Shown piece after piece: positions 29,561 to 40,275 of a stretch of 64,000 nt of DNA. Position 1 is the first letter of the stretch, and the number at the start of each line of letters is the position of its first letter. Made by a program: the position numbers and the translations under genes. Where the stretch lies: the NCBI RefSeq assembly GCF_006542425.1, contig NZ_VFID01000007.1, positions 186,001-250,000 on the forward strand, written 5' to 3'. The notes under the pieces are model-generated. The model did not search any database. It saw only the letters and a list, made by a program, of their open reading frames with translations, and was not told the origin of the DNA. Source of the DNA: Pseudoxanthomonas sp. z9. GTDB taxonomy: Bacteria; Pseudomonadota; Gammaproteobacteria; Xanthomonadales; Xanthomonadaceae.

Positions 29561-30417
29561 TCGATGTTCTGCACTTGTTCGCGGATCTGGTCGATCAGGA
29601 CCTTCAGTTCCACCGCCAGGTTGGTGGTGCGCGTGTCCACCGACTTCGAACCCAGGGTGTTGGCCTCGCGGTTGAATTCCTGCAGCAGGAAGTCCAGCCG
29701 GCGACCGACCGGCTCGGCCTGCTTGAGGACGCGGCGGATCTCCTTGACGTGGCTGTCCAGCCGGTCCAGTTCCTCGTCCACGTCCAGCTTCTGCAACCAC
29801 AACACCAGTTCCTGCTCCAGCCGGCCGGGATCGGCGGGCTGGGACAGCTCGGCCAGCCGCGCCTCCAGCTTCTGTCGCTGGCCGGCGCGGATGATCGGCA
29901 GCAGTTCGCGCACTTCTGCGGCACGGGCGGCGATCGCGTCGACGCGCTCCAGGATGGCGGCGACCAGCTTCTGCCCCTCGCGCTCGCGGGCGGCGACGAA
30001 CTGCTCGACCACCGCGTCCACCAGCGCCAGCGCTTCGGCTTGCAAGACCGCCTGATCCACCACCTTGCTCTGCACCACGCCGGGGAACTGCAGCAGATCG
30101 GTGAACTCCGTGCGCAGGGCCGGGAACCGCGCATGCAGGTCCAGCGCCAGCTCGGACAACTGCGCGACCAGCGCGGGATTGACCTGCAGCGCGCCCTCGC
30201 CTTCCGGCGCGCGCAGGCGCAGGGCGAAATCCAGCTTGCCGCGCGACACCCGCGTGGACACGCGTTCGCGCAGCGCCGGTTCCAGCGCGCGCAGTTCCTC
30301 GGGCAGGCGCGTGCCCAATTCAAGGAAACGATGGTTGACCGCGCGCAGTTCGCCGGTCAGCGTGCCACCGGAAGTGGCGCGTTCGACGGCGGCGAAGGCG
30401 GTCATGCTGCGGATCAT
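29557..30417 (-). CDS. yicC: YicC family protein (endoribonuclease-like)
   Basis: A 286-residue YicC protein. [15 protein letters not shown] at the start, EVNR-like AVNHRFLEL, and the C-terminal [19 protein letters not shown] signature are clear. YicC of E. coli has been described as an endoribonuclease that acts with PNPase on small RNAs. The gene overlaps gmk and is divergent from rph, another RNA-processing gene. Confidence 0.95.
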   Translation of the reverse strand: MIRSMTAFAAVERATSGGTLTGELRAVNHRFLELGTRLPEELRALEPALRERVSTRVSRGKLDFALRLRAPEGEGALQVNPALVAQLSELALDLHARFPALRTEFTDLLQFPGVVQSKVVDQAVLQAEALALVDAVVEQFVAAREREGQKLVAAILERVDAIAARAAEVRELLPIIRAGQRQKLEARLAELSQPADPGRLEQELVLWLQKLDVDEELDRLDSHVKEIRRVLKQAEPVGRRLDFLLQEFNREANTLGSKSVDTRTTNLAVELKVLIDQIREQVQNIE

Positions 30418-30534
30418 GGGGAACCCGGTCGGATCGAAAGCGCGAATGGTACCCTAGCGCGCCCCGGTCGGCCGAATCGGCGGGCCATCCGGCCCACGCG
30501 GTCGTCCGTTCCTTCCTCCAGCCGAGTTCCCTGC

Positions 30535-31260
<726 letters not shown>

Positions 31261-31302
31261 TCCCGCCGGAACAGCCTCCCCACGCCAACCGGATCCCGTC
31301 CG

Positions 31303-31695
31303 ATGCGCCAGACGCTCAGCCTGATCACCGTCGTGGTCGACGACTATGACCGGGCCATCGCCCACTACACCAATGCACTGGGCTTCGAGTTGCGCGAGGA
31401 CACCGACCAGGGGGGCGGCAAGCGCTGGGTACGGGTGGCACCGCCCGGCTCGCGGGAAACCTGCCTGCTGCTGGCCATGGCCGGCAACGACGCCCAGCGC
31501 GCGCGCATCGGTGACCAGACCGGCGGGCGGGTCGGCTTCTTCCTGCAGACCGACGACTTCCATCGCGATCACGCGCGGATGCTGGCGCAAGGCGTGGAAT
31601 TCCTGGAAGCCCCGCGCGAGGAAAGCTACGGCACGGTCGCGGTGTTCCGCGATCTGTACGGCAACCGCTGGGACCTGCTGCAGCTCGAATCCTGA
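31303..31695 (+). CDS. VOC family protein
   Basis: A 130-residue single-chain VOC protein. LITVVVDDYDRAIAHYTNAL and the C-terminal FRDLYGNRWDLLQ are typical of glyoxalase-fold proteins of the extradiol/bleomycin superfamily. Metal ligands and substrate cannot be assigned with confidence. It lies between rph and rdgB, with gaps of 42 and 32 bases, so it is probably transcribed with them. Confidence 0.9.
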   Translation: MRQTLSLITVVVDDYDRAIAHYTNALGFELREDTDQGGGKRWVRVAPPGSRETCLLLAMAGNDAQRARIGDQTGGRVGFFLQTDDFHRDHARMLAQGVEFLEAPREESYGTVAVFRDLYGNRWDLLQLES

Positions 31696-31727
31696 TACCT
31701 CCGAATCCCCCTGACGGATCCCCACCC

Positions 31728-32318
31728 GTGAAACTGGTACTCGCCTCCTCCAACGCCGGCAAGCTCGAGGAACTGCGCCACCTGCTGGCCGATACCGACA
31801 TCGAGCTGATCGCGCAATCCGATCTCGGCGTCACCGACGCCGACGAAACCGCCACTACCTTCGTCGAGAACGCGCTGATCAAGGCACGCCACGCGTCCCG
31901 CCTGACCGGGCTGCCCGCGCTGGCCGACGATTCCGGCATCTGCGTGGACGCCCTCAACGGCGCGCCCGGCCTGTATTCGGCCCGCTATGCCGGCGAGCAC
32001 GGCAATGCCAGCCGCAACATCGACAAGCTGTTGGACGCGCTCAGGGACGTTCCCGACGCGCAGCGGACCGCGCATTTCTACTGCGTGCTGGTGCTGCTGC
32101 ACCACGCCGACGACCCGCAGCCGCTGATCGTGGAAGGCGAATGGCGCGGGCGCATCCTGCGCGAGCGCCGCGGCACCGGCGGCCACGGCTATGACCCGGT
32201 GTTCCTGGATCCGCAACTGGGCCGCTCGGCGGCGGAACTGGAAGTGGCGCTGAAGAACCGCATCAGCCACCGCGGCCGCGCCCTGGCCGCGCTGCGCGAG
32301 CGCCTGGCGCGCGCCTGA
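31728..32318 (+). CDS. rdgB: RdgB/HAM1 family non-canonical purine NTP pyrophosphatase
   Basis: A 196-residue house-cleaning enzyme that hydrolyses ITP, dITP and XTP to the monophosphates and PPi. ASSNAGKLEELRHLL at the N-terminus, ADDSGICVDALNGAPGLYSARYAG in the middle and GYDPVF near the C-terminus are diagnostic. Between a VOC gene and hemW. Confidence 0.96.
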   Translation: MKLVLASSNAGKLEELRHLLADTDIELIAQSDLGVTDADETATTFVENALIKARHASRLTGLPALADDSGICVDALNGAPGLYSARYAGEHGNASRNIDKLLDALRDVPDAQRTAHFYCVLVLLHHADDPQPLIVEGEWRGRILRERRGTGGHGYDPVFLDPQLGRSAAELEVALKNRISHRGRALAALRERLARA

Positions 32319-32366
32319 CCGCAAACCGGCATCCCGCCGGCGGCGGGATGCGACAATGTGCCGGCC

Positions 32367-33521
32367 ATGCTGATTCCGCCGCCGCTGTCGCTGTACGTGC
32401 ACCTGCCCTGGTGCGTCCGCAAATGCCCTTATTGCGACTTCAACTCGCACCAGGGCAAGGGGCCGCTGCCGTTCGACGATTACGTCGACGCGCTGATCCG
32501 GGATCTGGATTTCGACCTGCCGCTGGTCTGGGGCCGCACCGTGCATTCGGTGTTCTTCGGCGGCGGCACGCCGAGCCTGTTCCCGCCGGAGGCCATCGAC
32601 CGCTTCCTGCAGGCCGCCGCGGCGCGGCTGCGGTTCGCGCCGGGGCTGGAAGTCACCTTGGAAACCAATCCGGGCACCGCCGAGCACGGCCGCTTCGACC
32701 GCTACCTGGCGGCCGGGGTCAACCGCATCAGCTTCGGCATCCAGAGCTTCGACGATGGTTGCCTGCAGCGGCTCGGCCGCATCCACGACAGCGGCGAGGC
32801 CGAGGCGGCGGTGAAGCTGGCGCAGGACGCGGGTTTCGACAACTTCAACCTGGACCTGATGTACGCCCTGCCCGACCAGACCCTGGCGATGGCCGAGCGC
32901 GATCTGGAACGCGCCTTCGCCCTGCAGCCGGCGCATATTTCCCATTACCAGCTCACCCTGGAACCGAACACGATCTTCTTCGCCCGCCCGCCGCAGGGCA
33001 TTCCCGACGACGACGGCGCCTGGGAGATGCAGGCGCATTGCCAGGCGCTGCTGGCCGAGGCCGGGTTCGGCCACTACGAGATCAGCGCCTATGCCCGGGC
33101 GGGCCGGCAATGCGCGCATAACCTGAACTACTGGCGCTTCGGCGATTACCTGGGCATCGGCGCCGGCGCGCACGGCAAGATCAGCCTGGGCGCGGAGCAG
33201 GCAATCCTGCGCCGCTGGAAGGTCAAGCATCCCACCGCCTACCTGGCGGTGGCCGGGACCGCGCAGGCGCTGGGCGGCGACGACCGCATCGCACCGGAAC
33301 AGCGTCCGTTCGAGTACATGCTGAACCTGCTGCGCCTGCACGAGGGATTTCGCGTGGCCGATTTCGAACACGGCACCGGGCTTCCGCTGGCCGCCATGGA
33401 AGCGCCGCTGGCGCGGGTCATGGCGGCCGGGTGGCTGCGGCGCGAAGGGGACCGGCTCATCCCGACCGAACTGGGCAGGCGCTTCACCAACGACGTCGTA
33501 TCGGCCTTCCTGGCCGATTGA
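32367..33521 (+). CDS. hemW: Radical SAM family heme chaperone HemW
   Basis: A 384-residue radical SAM protein, often annotated as coproporphyrinogen III oxidase-like but shown in other bacteria to be a heme chaperone. The cluster motif is CVRKCPYC (Cys 16, 20, 23), followed by a Phe rather than a further Cys. FFGGGTPSL and ISFGIQSFDDGCLQRLGR are family motifs, and a HemN C-terminal domain follows. A GTG at 32358 would add three residues; the ATG at 32367 fits the family start better. Confidence 0.94.
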   Translation: MLIPPPLSLYVHLPWCVRKCPYCDFNSHQGKGPLPFDDYVDALIRDLDFDLPLVWGRTVHSVFFGGGTPSLFPPEAIDRFLQAAAARLRFAPGLEVTLETNPGTAEHGRFDRYLAAGVNRISFGIQSFDDGCLQRLGRIHDSGEAEAAVKLAQDAGFDNFNLDLMYALPDQTLAMAERDLERAFALQPAHISHYQLTLEPNTIFFARPPQGIPDDDGAWEMQAHCQALLAEAGFGHYEISAYARAGRQCAHNLNYWRFGDYLGIGAGAHGKISLGAEQAILRRWKVKHPTAYLAVAGTAQALGGDDRIAPEQRPFEYMLNLLRLHEGFRVADFEHGTGLPLAAMEAPLARVMAAGWLRREGDRLIPTELGRRFTNDVVSAFLAD

Positions 33522-33611
33522 CGGCCCGCCATCACCCCTCCCCCACGCCCGGGCGGCCACGATTCCGAAAATGTTGTGATAATTGTCGCCTCAGGGGAGA
33601 TCCACCACGCC

Positions 33612-36023
33612 GTGACCGCGATACCACCACCACCGCCCAGTGCCGCAGGCAGCCTCGCCGGCGCATCGCTGCCGCCGCGCGTGCGCAAGCTTCTCCGCGG
33701 CTTCTTCGATCACATCTCGAGCGACGTCATCCAGTCGCTCAACGCGATGCTGCCGGAGTACGAACAGGCCCTGTTCAAGCAGGCCGAACAGGCCCGCAGC
33801 GACAACCGCCAGGCCGAATTCTTCAGCAACCTGCGGGCGTTCCAGCGCAATCGCGGCGAGTTCGTCCCGCACTTCATGTTCGCGCTGGAAGCGGAACTGG
33901 CCGCCGTCCGCACGCCGCCGTCGCGCGCCCGCGCGCCCGCACCGACCGGGCTCGAGTTCCGCACCCTGACCCTTGTGGAAGACGCCGCGATGGACGAGGA
34001 GATCGTCCTCAGCGACATCGCCCGCCGGCACGAGGCCCGCGCCTCCCAGTCGCTGCTGCTGCTGGGCCAGCGTTTCGGCGCCCTCGGCGGCGCGCCCGCC
34101 TTCGACAACGAACGCCTGCCGGTCGGACCGCAGGGCCTGTGCCGGATGCTCAAGCTGGCCGCGCGCACCCTGGAACTGGATCTGGAGGAGCGCCTGCTCC
34201 TTTACCGCACCTTCGATCACAAGGTGATGGCCAACTATCAGGAGTGGGCGGAAACGCTGAACCAGTACCTGTCGCAGGAAGGCGTGCTGCCCGGCCTCGT
34301 CTACCTGCCCCGGCGTACCCGGGCGGTGGATGCGGCCTCGCCCGCGCGCGCCGGCGCCGATGCGGCCCGCGCCGCCGGGCGCGCCGACGCGAACAAGCCG
34401 CTCACCGGCTGGCACGGCCCGTCCACGCCGTCGGCCTGGACCATCCCCACGCCCGTGCCCGGCGCCACCCCGCCACCGCTTCCGGATGCCCCGGGCGGCC
34501 GGGGAGCGGCTGGCGACGGCCCCAGTTTCGAGCTCCTGCAGCAATTGCTGGCGGTCCGCCGCCAGGCGACCGCGCGCTTCAGCGAGCCGGCCGCCGCCCG
34601 CTTCGCCGGAGCGGAGACCGGCGCCGCCGGCGCGCCGGCGGGAAACATCCCCGGCAGCCCGGCGATGCCGGCGGGCGCTGCCGCCGACGGCATCCGCAAG
34701 CTGGTGCCGACCCCGGAAGTGCTGTCCGCGCTGCAGGCCCTGCAGGGCACGGCCGCCCCGCGCATCGAGGGCCAACCCAAGCGGAGCCTGAAGGACATCC
34801 AGCAAGCGCTGGTCGCGCGGATGCGCCAGCAACATGGCGCCCAGGCCGCCCTGGCGGCGCCGGACTCGGACACCTTCGAGCTGCTGGGCCTGCTTTACAA
34901 CGAAGTCGAGCGCGAGGTGCGCCCGGAGTCGCCGGCCAGCGACCTGCTGACCCGCCTGCAGGTGCCGCTGGCGCAGGTTGCCCTGCGCGATCGCGAATTC
35001 TTCCTGCGTCCGGAACATCCGGCCCGCGAACTGCTCAACGCGGTGGCCGAATCCGGCGCCACCTGGCAGACCGACGATGATCTGGATCCGCGCCTGCTGC
35101 ACCAGTTGCACCAGTCGGTGGACTTCGTGGTCAAGCACTACCAGGGCGATGAAGCGGTATTCGCCCAGGCCAACACCGAGGTGCAGCGGCATCTGGAAGC
35201 CGCGGCGCGCAAGGCCGAACTGGCCGAACGCCGGCACATCGAGGCCGCGCGCGGCAAGGAACGGCTGGAAATCGCCAAGCAGCGCGCGAGCGAAACCATC
35301 GAGACCGCCTTCAACGATCAGCAGCCGCCGCGTTTCGTGCAGGCGCTGGTCAACCAGGCCTGGGCCGACGTGCTGACCCTGACCCAGTTGCGCCAGGGCG
35401 AGAATTCGGACGAGTGGACCGAACAACTGCAGACCACCCTGCAGATCGTCGCCGCCACCACCGCGCCTGCGGACGCGCCCAAGGATCCGCAGTTGCCGGC
35501 GCGGATCGAGAAGGCGCTGTTGCAGGTGGGCTACCACGAGGACGAGGCGCAGGCCATCGCCCGCCGCCTGTCCAGCGCCGACGGCGAGGACGATGGGACC
35601 TCGCGCACCGAACTGACCGCCAAGCTGAAGGCGCGCGCGCGCCTGGGCGAGCAGAACATGATCCGGCGCGAGCCGATCCAGCCACGCTCGCCCCGGGAAC
35701 AGGAGTGCTACGACCTGCTCCGCTCGCTGCCGTACGGCACCTGGTTCGAATTCACCCTCAACCAGCAGGGCGACGTGCAGCGCCAGCGGCTGTCATGGTT
35801 CAGCCCGGTCACTGGCCACGCGCTGTTCGTCAACCAGCGCGGCCAGCGCACCGGCGAGCACACGCTGGACAGCCTGGCCCGGCTGATGGCCCAGGGCCAG
35901 GCGCAGGTCGTGACCGAAGACAAGGGCCGGTTGATCGACCGCGCCTGGAACGCCACGCTGCGCGCGCTGCGCAGCCTCACCGGAATGGGCAAGGCCGCGG
36001 ACATCGGAGGAAACGGCGCATGA
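33612..36023 (+). CDS. DUF1631 domain-containing protein
   Basis: A protein of about 803 residues of the DUF1631 family. The N-terminal part is helical and rich in charged residues; the middle (about 235-380) is Pro/Ala/Gly-rich and probably disordered; a coiled coil (about 530-570) follows. The last 110 residues (LPYGTWFEFTLNQQGDVQRQ, then RLSWFSPVTGHALFVNQRG) resemble a PilZ-like beta-barrel. I prefer GTG 33612, which follows AGGGGAGA; a GTG at 33576 is possible. The stop overlaps the start of a PilZ gene (ATGA). Function unknown; a c-di-GMP-linked role is an inference. Confidence 0.9.
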   Translation: MTAIPPPPPSAAGSLAGASLPPRVRKLLRGFFDHISSDVIQSLNAMLPEYEQALFKQAEQARSDNRQAEFFSNLRAFQRNRGEFVPHFMFALEAELAAVRTPPSRARAPAPTGLEFRTLTLVEDAAMDEEIVLSDIARRHEARASQSLLLLGQRFGALGGAPAFDNERLPVGPQGLCRMLKLAARTLELDLEERLLLYRTFDHKVMANYQEWAETLNQYLSQEGVLPGLVYLPRRTRAVDAASPARAGADAARAAGRADANKPLTGWHGPSTPSAWTIPTPVPGATPPPLPDAPGGRGAAGDGPSFELLQQLLAVRRQATARFSEPAAARFAGAETGAAGAPAGNIPGSPAMPAGAAADGIRKLVPTPEVLSALQALQGTAAPRIEGQPKRSLKDIQQALVARMRQQHGAQAALAAPDSDTFELLGLLYNEVEREVRPESPASDLLTRLQVPLAQVALRDREFFLRPEHPARELLNAVAESGATWQTDDDLDPRLLHQLHQSVDFVVKHYQGDEAVFAQANTEVQRHLEAAARKAELAERRHIEAARGKERLEIAKQRASETIETAFNDQQPPRFVQALVNQAWADVLTLTQLRQGENSDEWTEQLQTTLQIVAATTAPADAPKDPQLPARIEKALLQVGYHEDEAQAIARRLSSADGEDDGTSRTELTAKLKARARLGEQNMIRREPIQPRSPREQECYDLLRSLPYGTWFEFTLNQQGDVQRQRLSWFSPVTGHALFVNQRGQRTGEHTLDSLARLMAQGQAQVVTEDKGRLIDRAWNATLRALRSLTGMGKAADIGGNGA

Positions 36024-36364
36024 TCCAGGAATTCCGCCGTGCCCGCCGCCGCAACGTGCCCGAGCCGGTCGCGGTGATGGATACCTTCGCCGACCAGCTG
36101 ATCGGCCGCCTGGGCAATGTTTCCGAGTCGGGCATGCTGCTGCTCGCCAGCGCGCCGGTGGTGGAGGACGCGATCTACCAGTTGCGTTTCCACCTTCGCC
36201 CGGGCGGCGGCCGCGAAGTGCCGATCGATGTCGGCGCGCACGTGCTTTGGATGGCCGAGGCCAACACGCCCGGACAGGGTTTCGCCGGCCTGCGGTTCCT
36301 GACCATCGAACCCGCTTCGCTGGAAACCCTGCGCGCGTGGGTGAACGCACCCGGCGCGAGCTGA
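36020..36364 (+). CDS. PilZ domain-containing protein
   Basis: A 114-residue stand-alone PilZ protein. The c-di-GMP binding signature seems present: an arginine-rich stretch (RRARRRN, residues 6-12) that can give the RxxxR motif, then NVSESG for the D/NxSxxG motif about 25 residues later. The start ATG overlaps the stop of the DUF1631 gene by four bases, so the two products are made together. Likely a c-di-GMP receptor; the target is unknown. Confidence 0.9.
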   Translation: MIQEFRRARRRNVPEPVAVMDTFADQLIGRLGNVSESGMLLLASAPVVEDAIYQLRFHLRPGGGREVPIDVGAHVLWMAEANTPGQGFAGLRFLTIEPASLETLRAWVNAPGAS

Positions 36365-36432
36365 GCGAAGGTCACGGGAAAGGCGGGCGCGGATGCGGCA
36401 AAATGCGGGTTTCGCCCGCAAGAGTCGCCCTC

Positions 36433-37773
<1,341 letters not shown>

Positions 37774-37786
37774 TGACCTCTCCCCC

Positions 37787-37858
37787 TGTGGGAGCGACGT
37801 AAGTCGCGGTGCTTTTCCTGCCTCCGGGTAAGGATTCGCGACTTACGCCGCTCCCACG
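37787..37858. repeat. REP-type palindrome, copy 2
   Basis: Inverted repeat arms at 37787-37808 and 37837-37857 (TGTGGGAGCGACGTAAGTCG and its near complement, one mismatch). It lies in the first unit of the pepQ-pepP duplication. Confidence 0.8.
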
Positions 37859-37882
37859 CCACAGGCGGGGTCTGGACGGGTT

Positions 37883-37979
37883 TCAGCCGGCCATCGCCGC
37901 TTCGATTTCCTCGGCGCTGCGGGCCAGGCCATCGGTCAGCACGCGATGGCCATCGGCGGTGATGACCACGTCGTCTTCC
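37883..37979 (-). pseudogene. Truncated 3' fragment of pepP
   Basis: The minus strand encodes the last 31 residues of PepP (DVVITADGHRVLTDGLARSA, then the end with one Gly to Glu change) and the same stop. There is no start or the rest of the gene: the fragment joins the copied pepQ end. It arose by the tandem duplication and is not expected to be expressed. Confidence 0.85.
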
Positions 37980-37982
37980 CTT

Positions 37983-38152
37983 TCATCGACATGCTGCTCG
38001 ACGAGGTGAGGAAAAACGATCACGCCGACAGCATCGACTGGGCGCGGGTGGATGCGTCCCGTCCCTACGGCGGCATCCGCATCGAGGATGAAGTCCTCTG
38101 CACCGATGGCGACCCGCTCAACCTGACCCGCCCCGCCTTCGCGGCGGATTGA
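37983..38152 (+). pseudogene. Truncated 3' fragment of pepQ
   Basis: The plus strand encodes the last 56 residues of PepQ (from FIDMLLDEV to the stop) with changes such as K to R, G to D and F to S and an intact frame. It lacks all metal ligands but the last Glu. A small in-frame ORF from 37946 includes it, but without a ribosome binding site it is probably silent. Confidence 0.85.
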
Positions 38153-38165
38153 TGACCTATCCCCC

Positions 38166-38236
38166 TGTGGGAGCGACGTAAGTCGCGGTGCTTTTCCTGC
38201 CTCCGGGCAAGGATTCGCGACTTACGTCGCTCCCAC
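38166..38236. repeat. REP-type palindrome, copy 3
   Basis: Second-unit copy of the element at 37787, arms about 38166-38187 and 38216-38236. Here the second arm reads ACGTCGC, restoring perfect pairing where copy 2 has a mismatch, so this may be the ancestral form. Confidence 0.8.
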
Positions 38237-38261
38237 GCCACAGGTGGGGTCTGGACGGGTT

Positions 38262-39584
38262 TCAGCCGGCCATCGCCGCTTCGATTTCCCCGGCGCTGCG
38301 GGCCAGGCCATCGGTCAGCACGCGATGGCCATCGGCGGTGATGACCACGTCGTCTTCCGTGCGGATGCCGATGCCGCGCCATTTCTCGGCGACGCTGGTG
38401 TCGTCCGGCGATACGTACAGACCCGGCTCGATGGTGAAGACCATGCCCGGTTCCAGCAGCCGCGATTCGCCTTCGATGCGGTAGTCGCCGACATCGTGCA
38501 CGTCCAGACCCAGCCAGTGGCCGGTTTTATGCCGGTAGAAGCGGCGGTAGTGGCCTTCGGCGATGTTGCGCTCCAGCGATCCCTTCAGCAGGCCCAGCCG
38601 CAACAGGCCCTCGGTCAGCATTTCGACCGCGGCGAGGTGGCCGGCTTCGTAGGGCAATCCCGGCTGCGCCTGCGCCAGTGCGGCCTGCTGGGCCTGCCCG
38701 ACCAGGTCGTGCAGCGCGCGTTGCGCGGGGCTGAAGCGGCCGTTGACCGGGAAGGTGCGGGTGATGTCACTGGCATAACCACGGAATTCCGCGCCGGCAT
38801 CGATCAGCACCAGATCACCGTCCCGGGCGATGCCGTTGTTGGCGCGATAGTGCAGCACGCAGGCATTGGCACCGGCACCGACGATGCTGCCGTAGGCTGG
38901 CCAGGCGTCATTGGCGCGGAACACCCGCTCCACATCGGCCTGCAGTTCGTACTCGTGAATGCCGGGTCGGACCGCGCGCATCGCCGCGCGGTGCGCCTCG
39001 ACGCTGATGTCGGCGGCCCGCTGCATCAGCTTGAGCTCTTCCTTCGACTTGAACAGGCGCAGGTCGTGCAGCAGGTGCCCGAGTTCGAGGAATTCATGCG
39101 GCGGCTGCGCGCCCTGGCGCACCTGCGCGCGCACGTGGCGGACCCAGCCGATCAGCTTGAGATCGAAATCGGCGTCGCGCCCGAAGTGGTAGTAGACCCG
39201 CGAGCGCCCTTCCAGCAGGCCGGGCAGGATTTCGTCCAGATCCTCGATCGGATAGGCGTCGTCCATGCCGTAATGGTCGACCGCGCCTTCCTGCCCCGCG
39301 CGCGGACCGTCCCAGCTCTCGCGTTCGGGATCGCGTTCGCGGCAGAACAGCAGCGTTTCGCCATGGCGGCGGCCGGGCACCAGCACCAGCACCGCTTCCG
39401 GTTCCGGAAAACCGCACAGGTACCAGAAATCCGAATCCTGCCGGTAGGGGTAATGGGTGTCGTGGCTGCGCACGCGCTCGGGCGCGGCCGGCAGCACCAG
39501 GATGGCGTCGTTGCCGGCCATCCGCATCAGCTGCCTGCGGCGGCGGGCGAACTCGGCGGCGGCCAGGCCGGTCTCGGCCTTCAT
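38262..39584 (-). CDS. pepP: Xaa-Pro aminopeptidase (aminopeptidase P)
   Basis: A 440-residue M24B enzyme that removes N-terminal residues next to proline. An AMP_N domain (about 1-150) precedes the catalytic domain with LIDAGAEFRGYASDITRTF, HKTGHWLGLDVHD, TIEPGLYV and IRTEDDV, so all five metal ligands are present. The start ATG shares one base with the ygfB stop (TGATG), so the two genes are an operon, as in E. coli (ygfB-pepP). Convergent with pepQ. Confidence 0.96.
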   Translation of the reverse strand: MKAETGLAAAEFARRRRQLMRMAGNDAILVLPAAPERVRSHDTHYPYRQDSDFWYLCGFPEPEAVLVLVPGRRHGETLLFCRERDPERESWDGPRAGQEGAVDHYGMDDAYPIEDLDEILPGLLEGRSRVYYHFGRDADFDLKLIGWVRHVRAQVRQGAQPPHEFLELGHLLHDLRLFKSKEELKLMQRAADISVEAHRAAMRAVRPGIHEYELQADVERVFRANDAWPAYGSIVGAGANACVLHYRANNGIARDGDLVLIDAGAEFRGYASDITRTFPVNGRFSPAQRALHDLVGQAQQAALAQAQPGLPYEAGHLAAVEMLTEGLLRLGLLKGSLERNIAEGHYRRFYRHKTGHWLGLDVHDVGDYRIEGESRLLEPGMVFTIEPGLYVSPDDTSVAEKWRGIGIRTEDDVVITADGHRVLTDGLARSAGEIEAAMAG

Positions 39585-40138
39585 CAGTTCAGCCGCTTGC
39601 GATGACGCGGCCCCATCACGCAATCGCCATGCAGCAGCAGCACCGCGATGCGCACGTATTCCTCGATCTCGGACAGCGCATCCTCGTCTTCCTGATCGTC
39701 GCCGCCCTCGGGGCTGGCCTGGGCCAGCCGCGCCAGGTCCTGCAGCGCCTCGGCGCCCTCTTCCGACAGCGGCGGCTGGGCACCCGCGGCCAGGCCGAAA
39801 CTGCCCAGGAAGCCCCGGCACCACGCGAACAGCGCGTCGGCGCGATCCACGGTGCTGGTCTCGCCCTCGGGTAGCAGCAGTTCGAAGGCAAAGCTGCGGT
39901 CTTCCAGTTGCGCCACGCTGGCCGTGCGCAGGCGATCCAGCGCGCTTTCCGGCTGCGGGGTCGGCAACTGCGGGTCCGCCAGCGCACGCGCCGGCCAGTC
40001 GGCCACGTCCGCGCCGCCACCGGCGAGCCAGCCACACAGCGCGCCGTGGAGTTCGGCGGGGTCGGCGGCCAGGTGTTCCCGGCGCGAGGCTTCGCCGATT
40101 TCGGCGTAGGAAGGGAGATCGGACGGCTGGTGGGACAT
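39584..40138 (-). CDS. ygfB: YgfB/UPF0149 family protein
   Basis: A 184-residue all-helical protein of the UPF0149 family. AELHGALCGWLAGG and FAFELLLPEGET, then WCRGFLGSFGLA and EIEEYVRIAVLLL, are family stretches. In other gammaproteobacteria it precedes pepP as here, and its homologue in Pseudomonas has been linked to regulation of AmpR/ampDh3; the role in this lineage is unknown. Confidence 0.94.
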   Translation of the reverse strand: MSHQPSDLPSYAEIGEASRREHLAADPAELHGALCGWLAGGGADVADWPARALADPQLPTPQPESALDRLRTASVAQLEDRSFAFELLLPEGETSTVDRADALFAWCRGFLGSFGLAAGAQPPLSEEGAEALQDLARLAQASPEGGDDQEDEDALSEIEEYVRIAVLLLHGDCVMGPRHRKRLN

Positions 40139-40275
40139 GGACTAACGCAATCCGCGAACGGAGTCGGACAGACCCCGAAGTGTAGCAATGAATTGGCCCC
40201 GGGCCGCTTGTTGTGCCTGTTCACCCGCCCCTACACTGGCCCATCTCCAGGCTCCGGACGGCTCCCAGCGACTTC

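Noticed and set aside
37946-38152. Small intact gene made of the copied pepQ end
   Set aside because: No ribosome binding site, and the first residues are the antisense of pepP; it is a by-product of the duplication.
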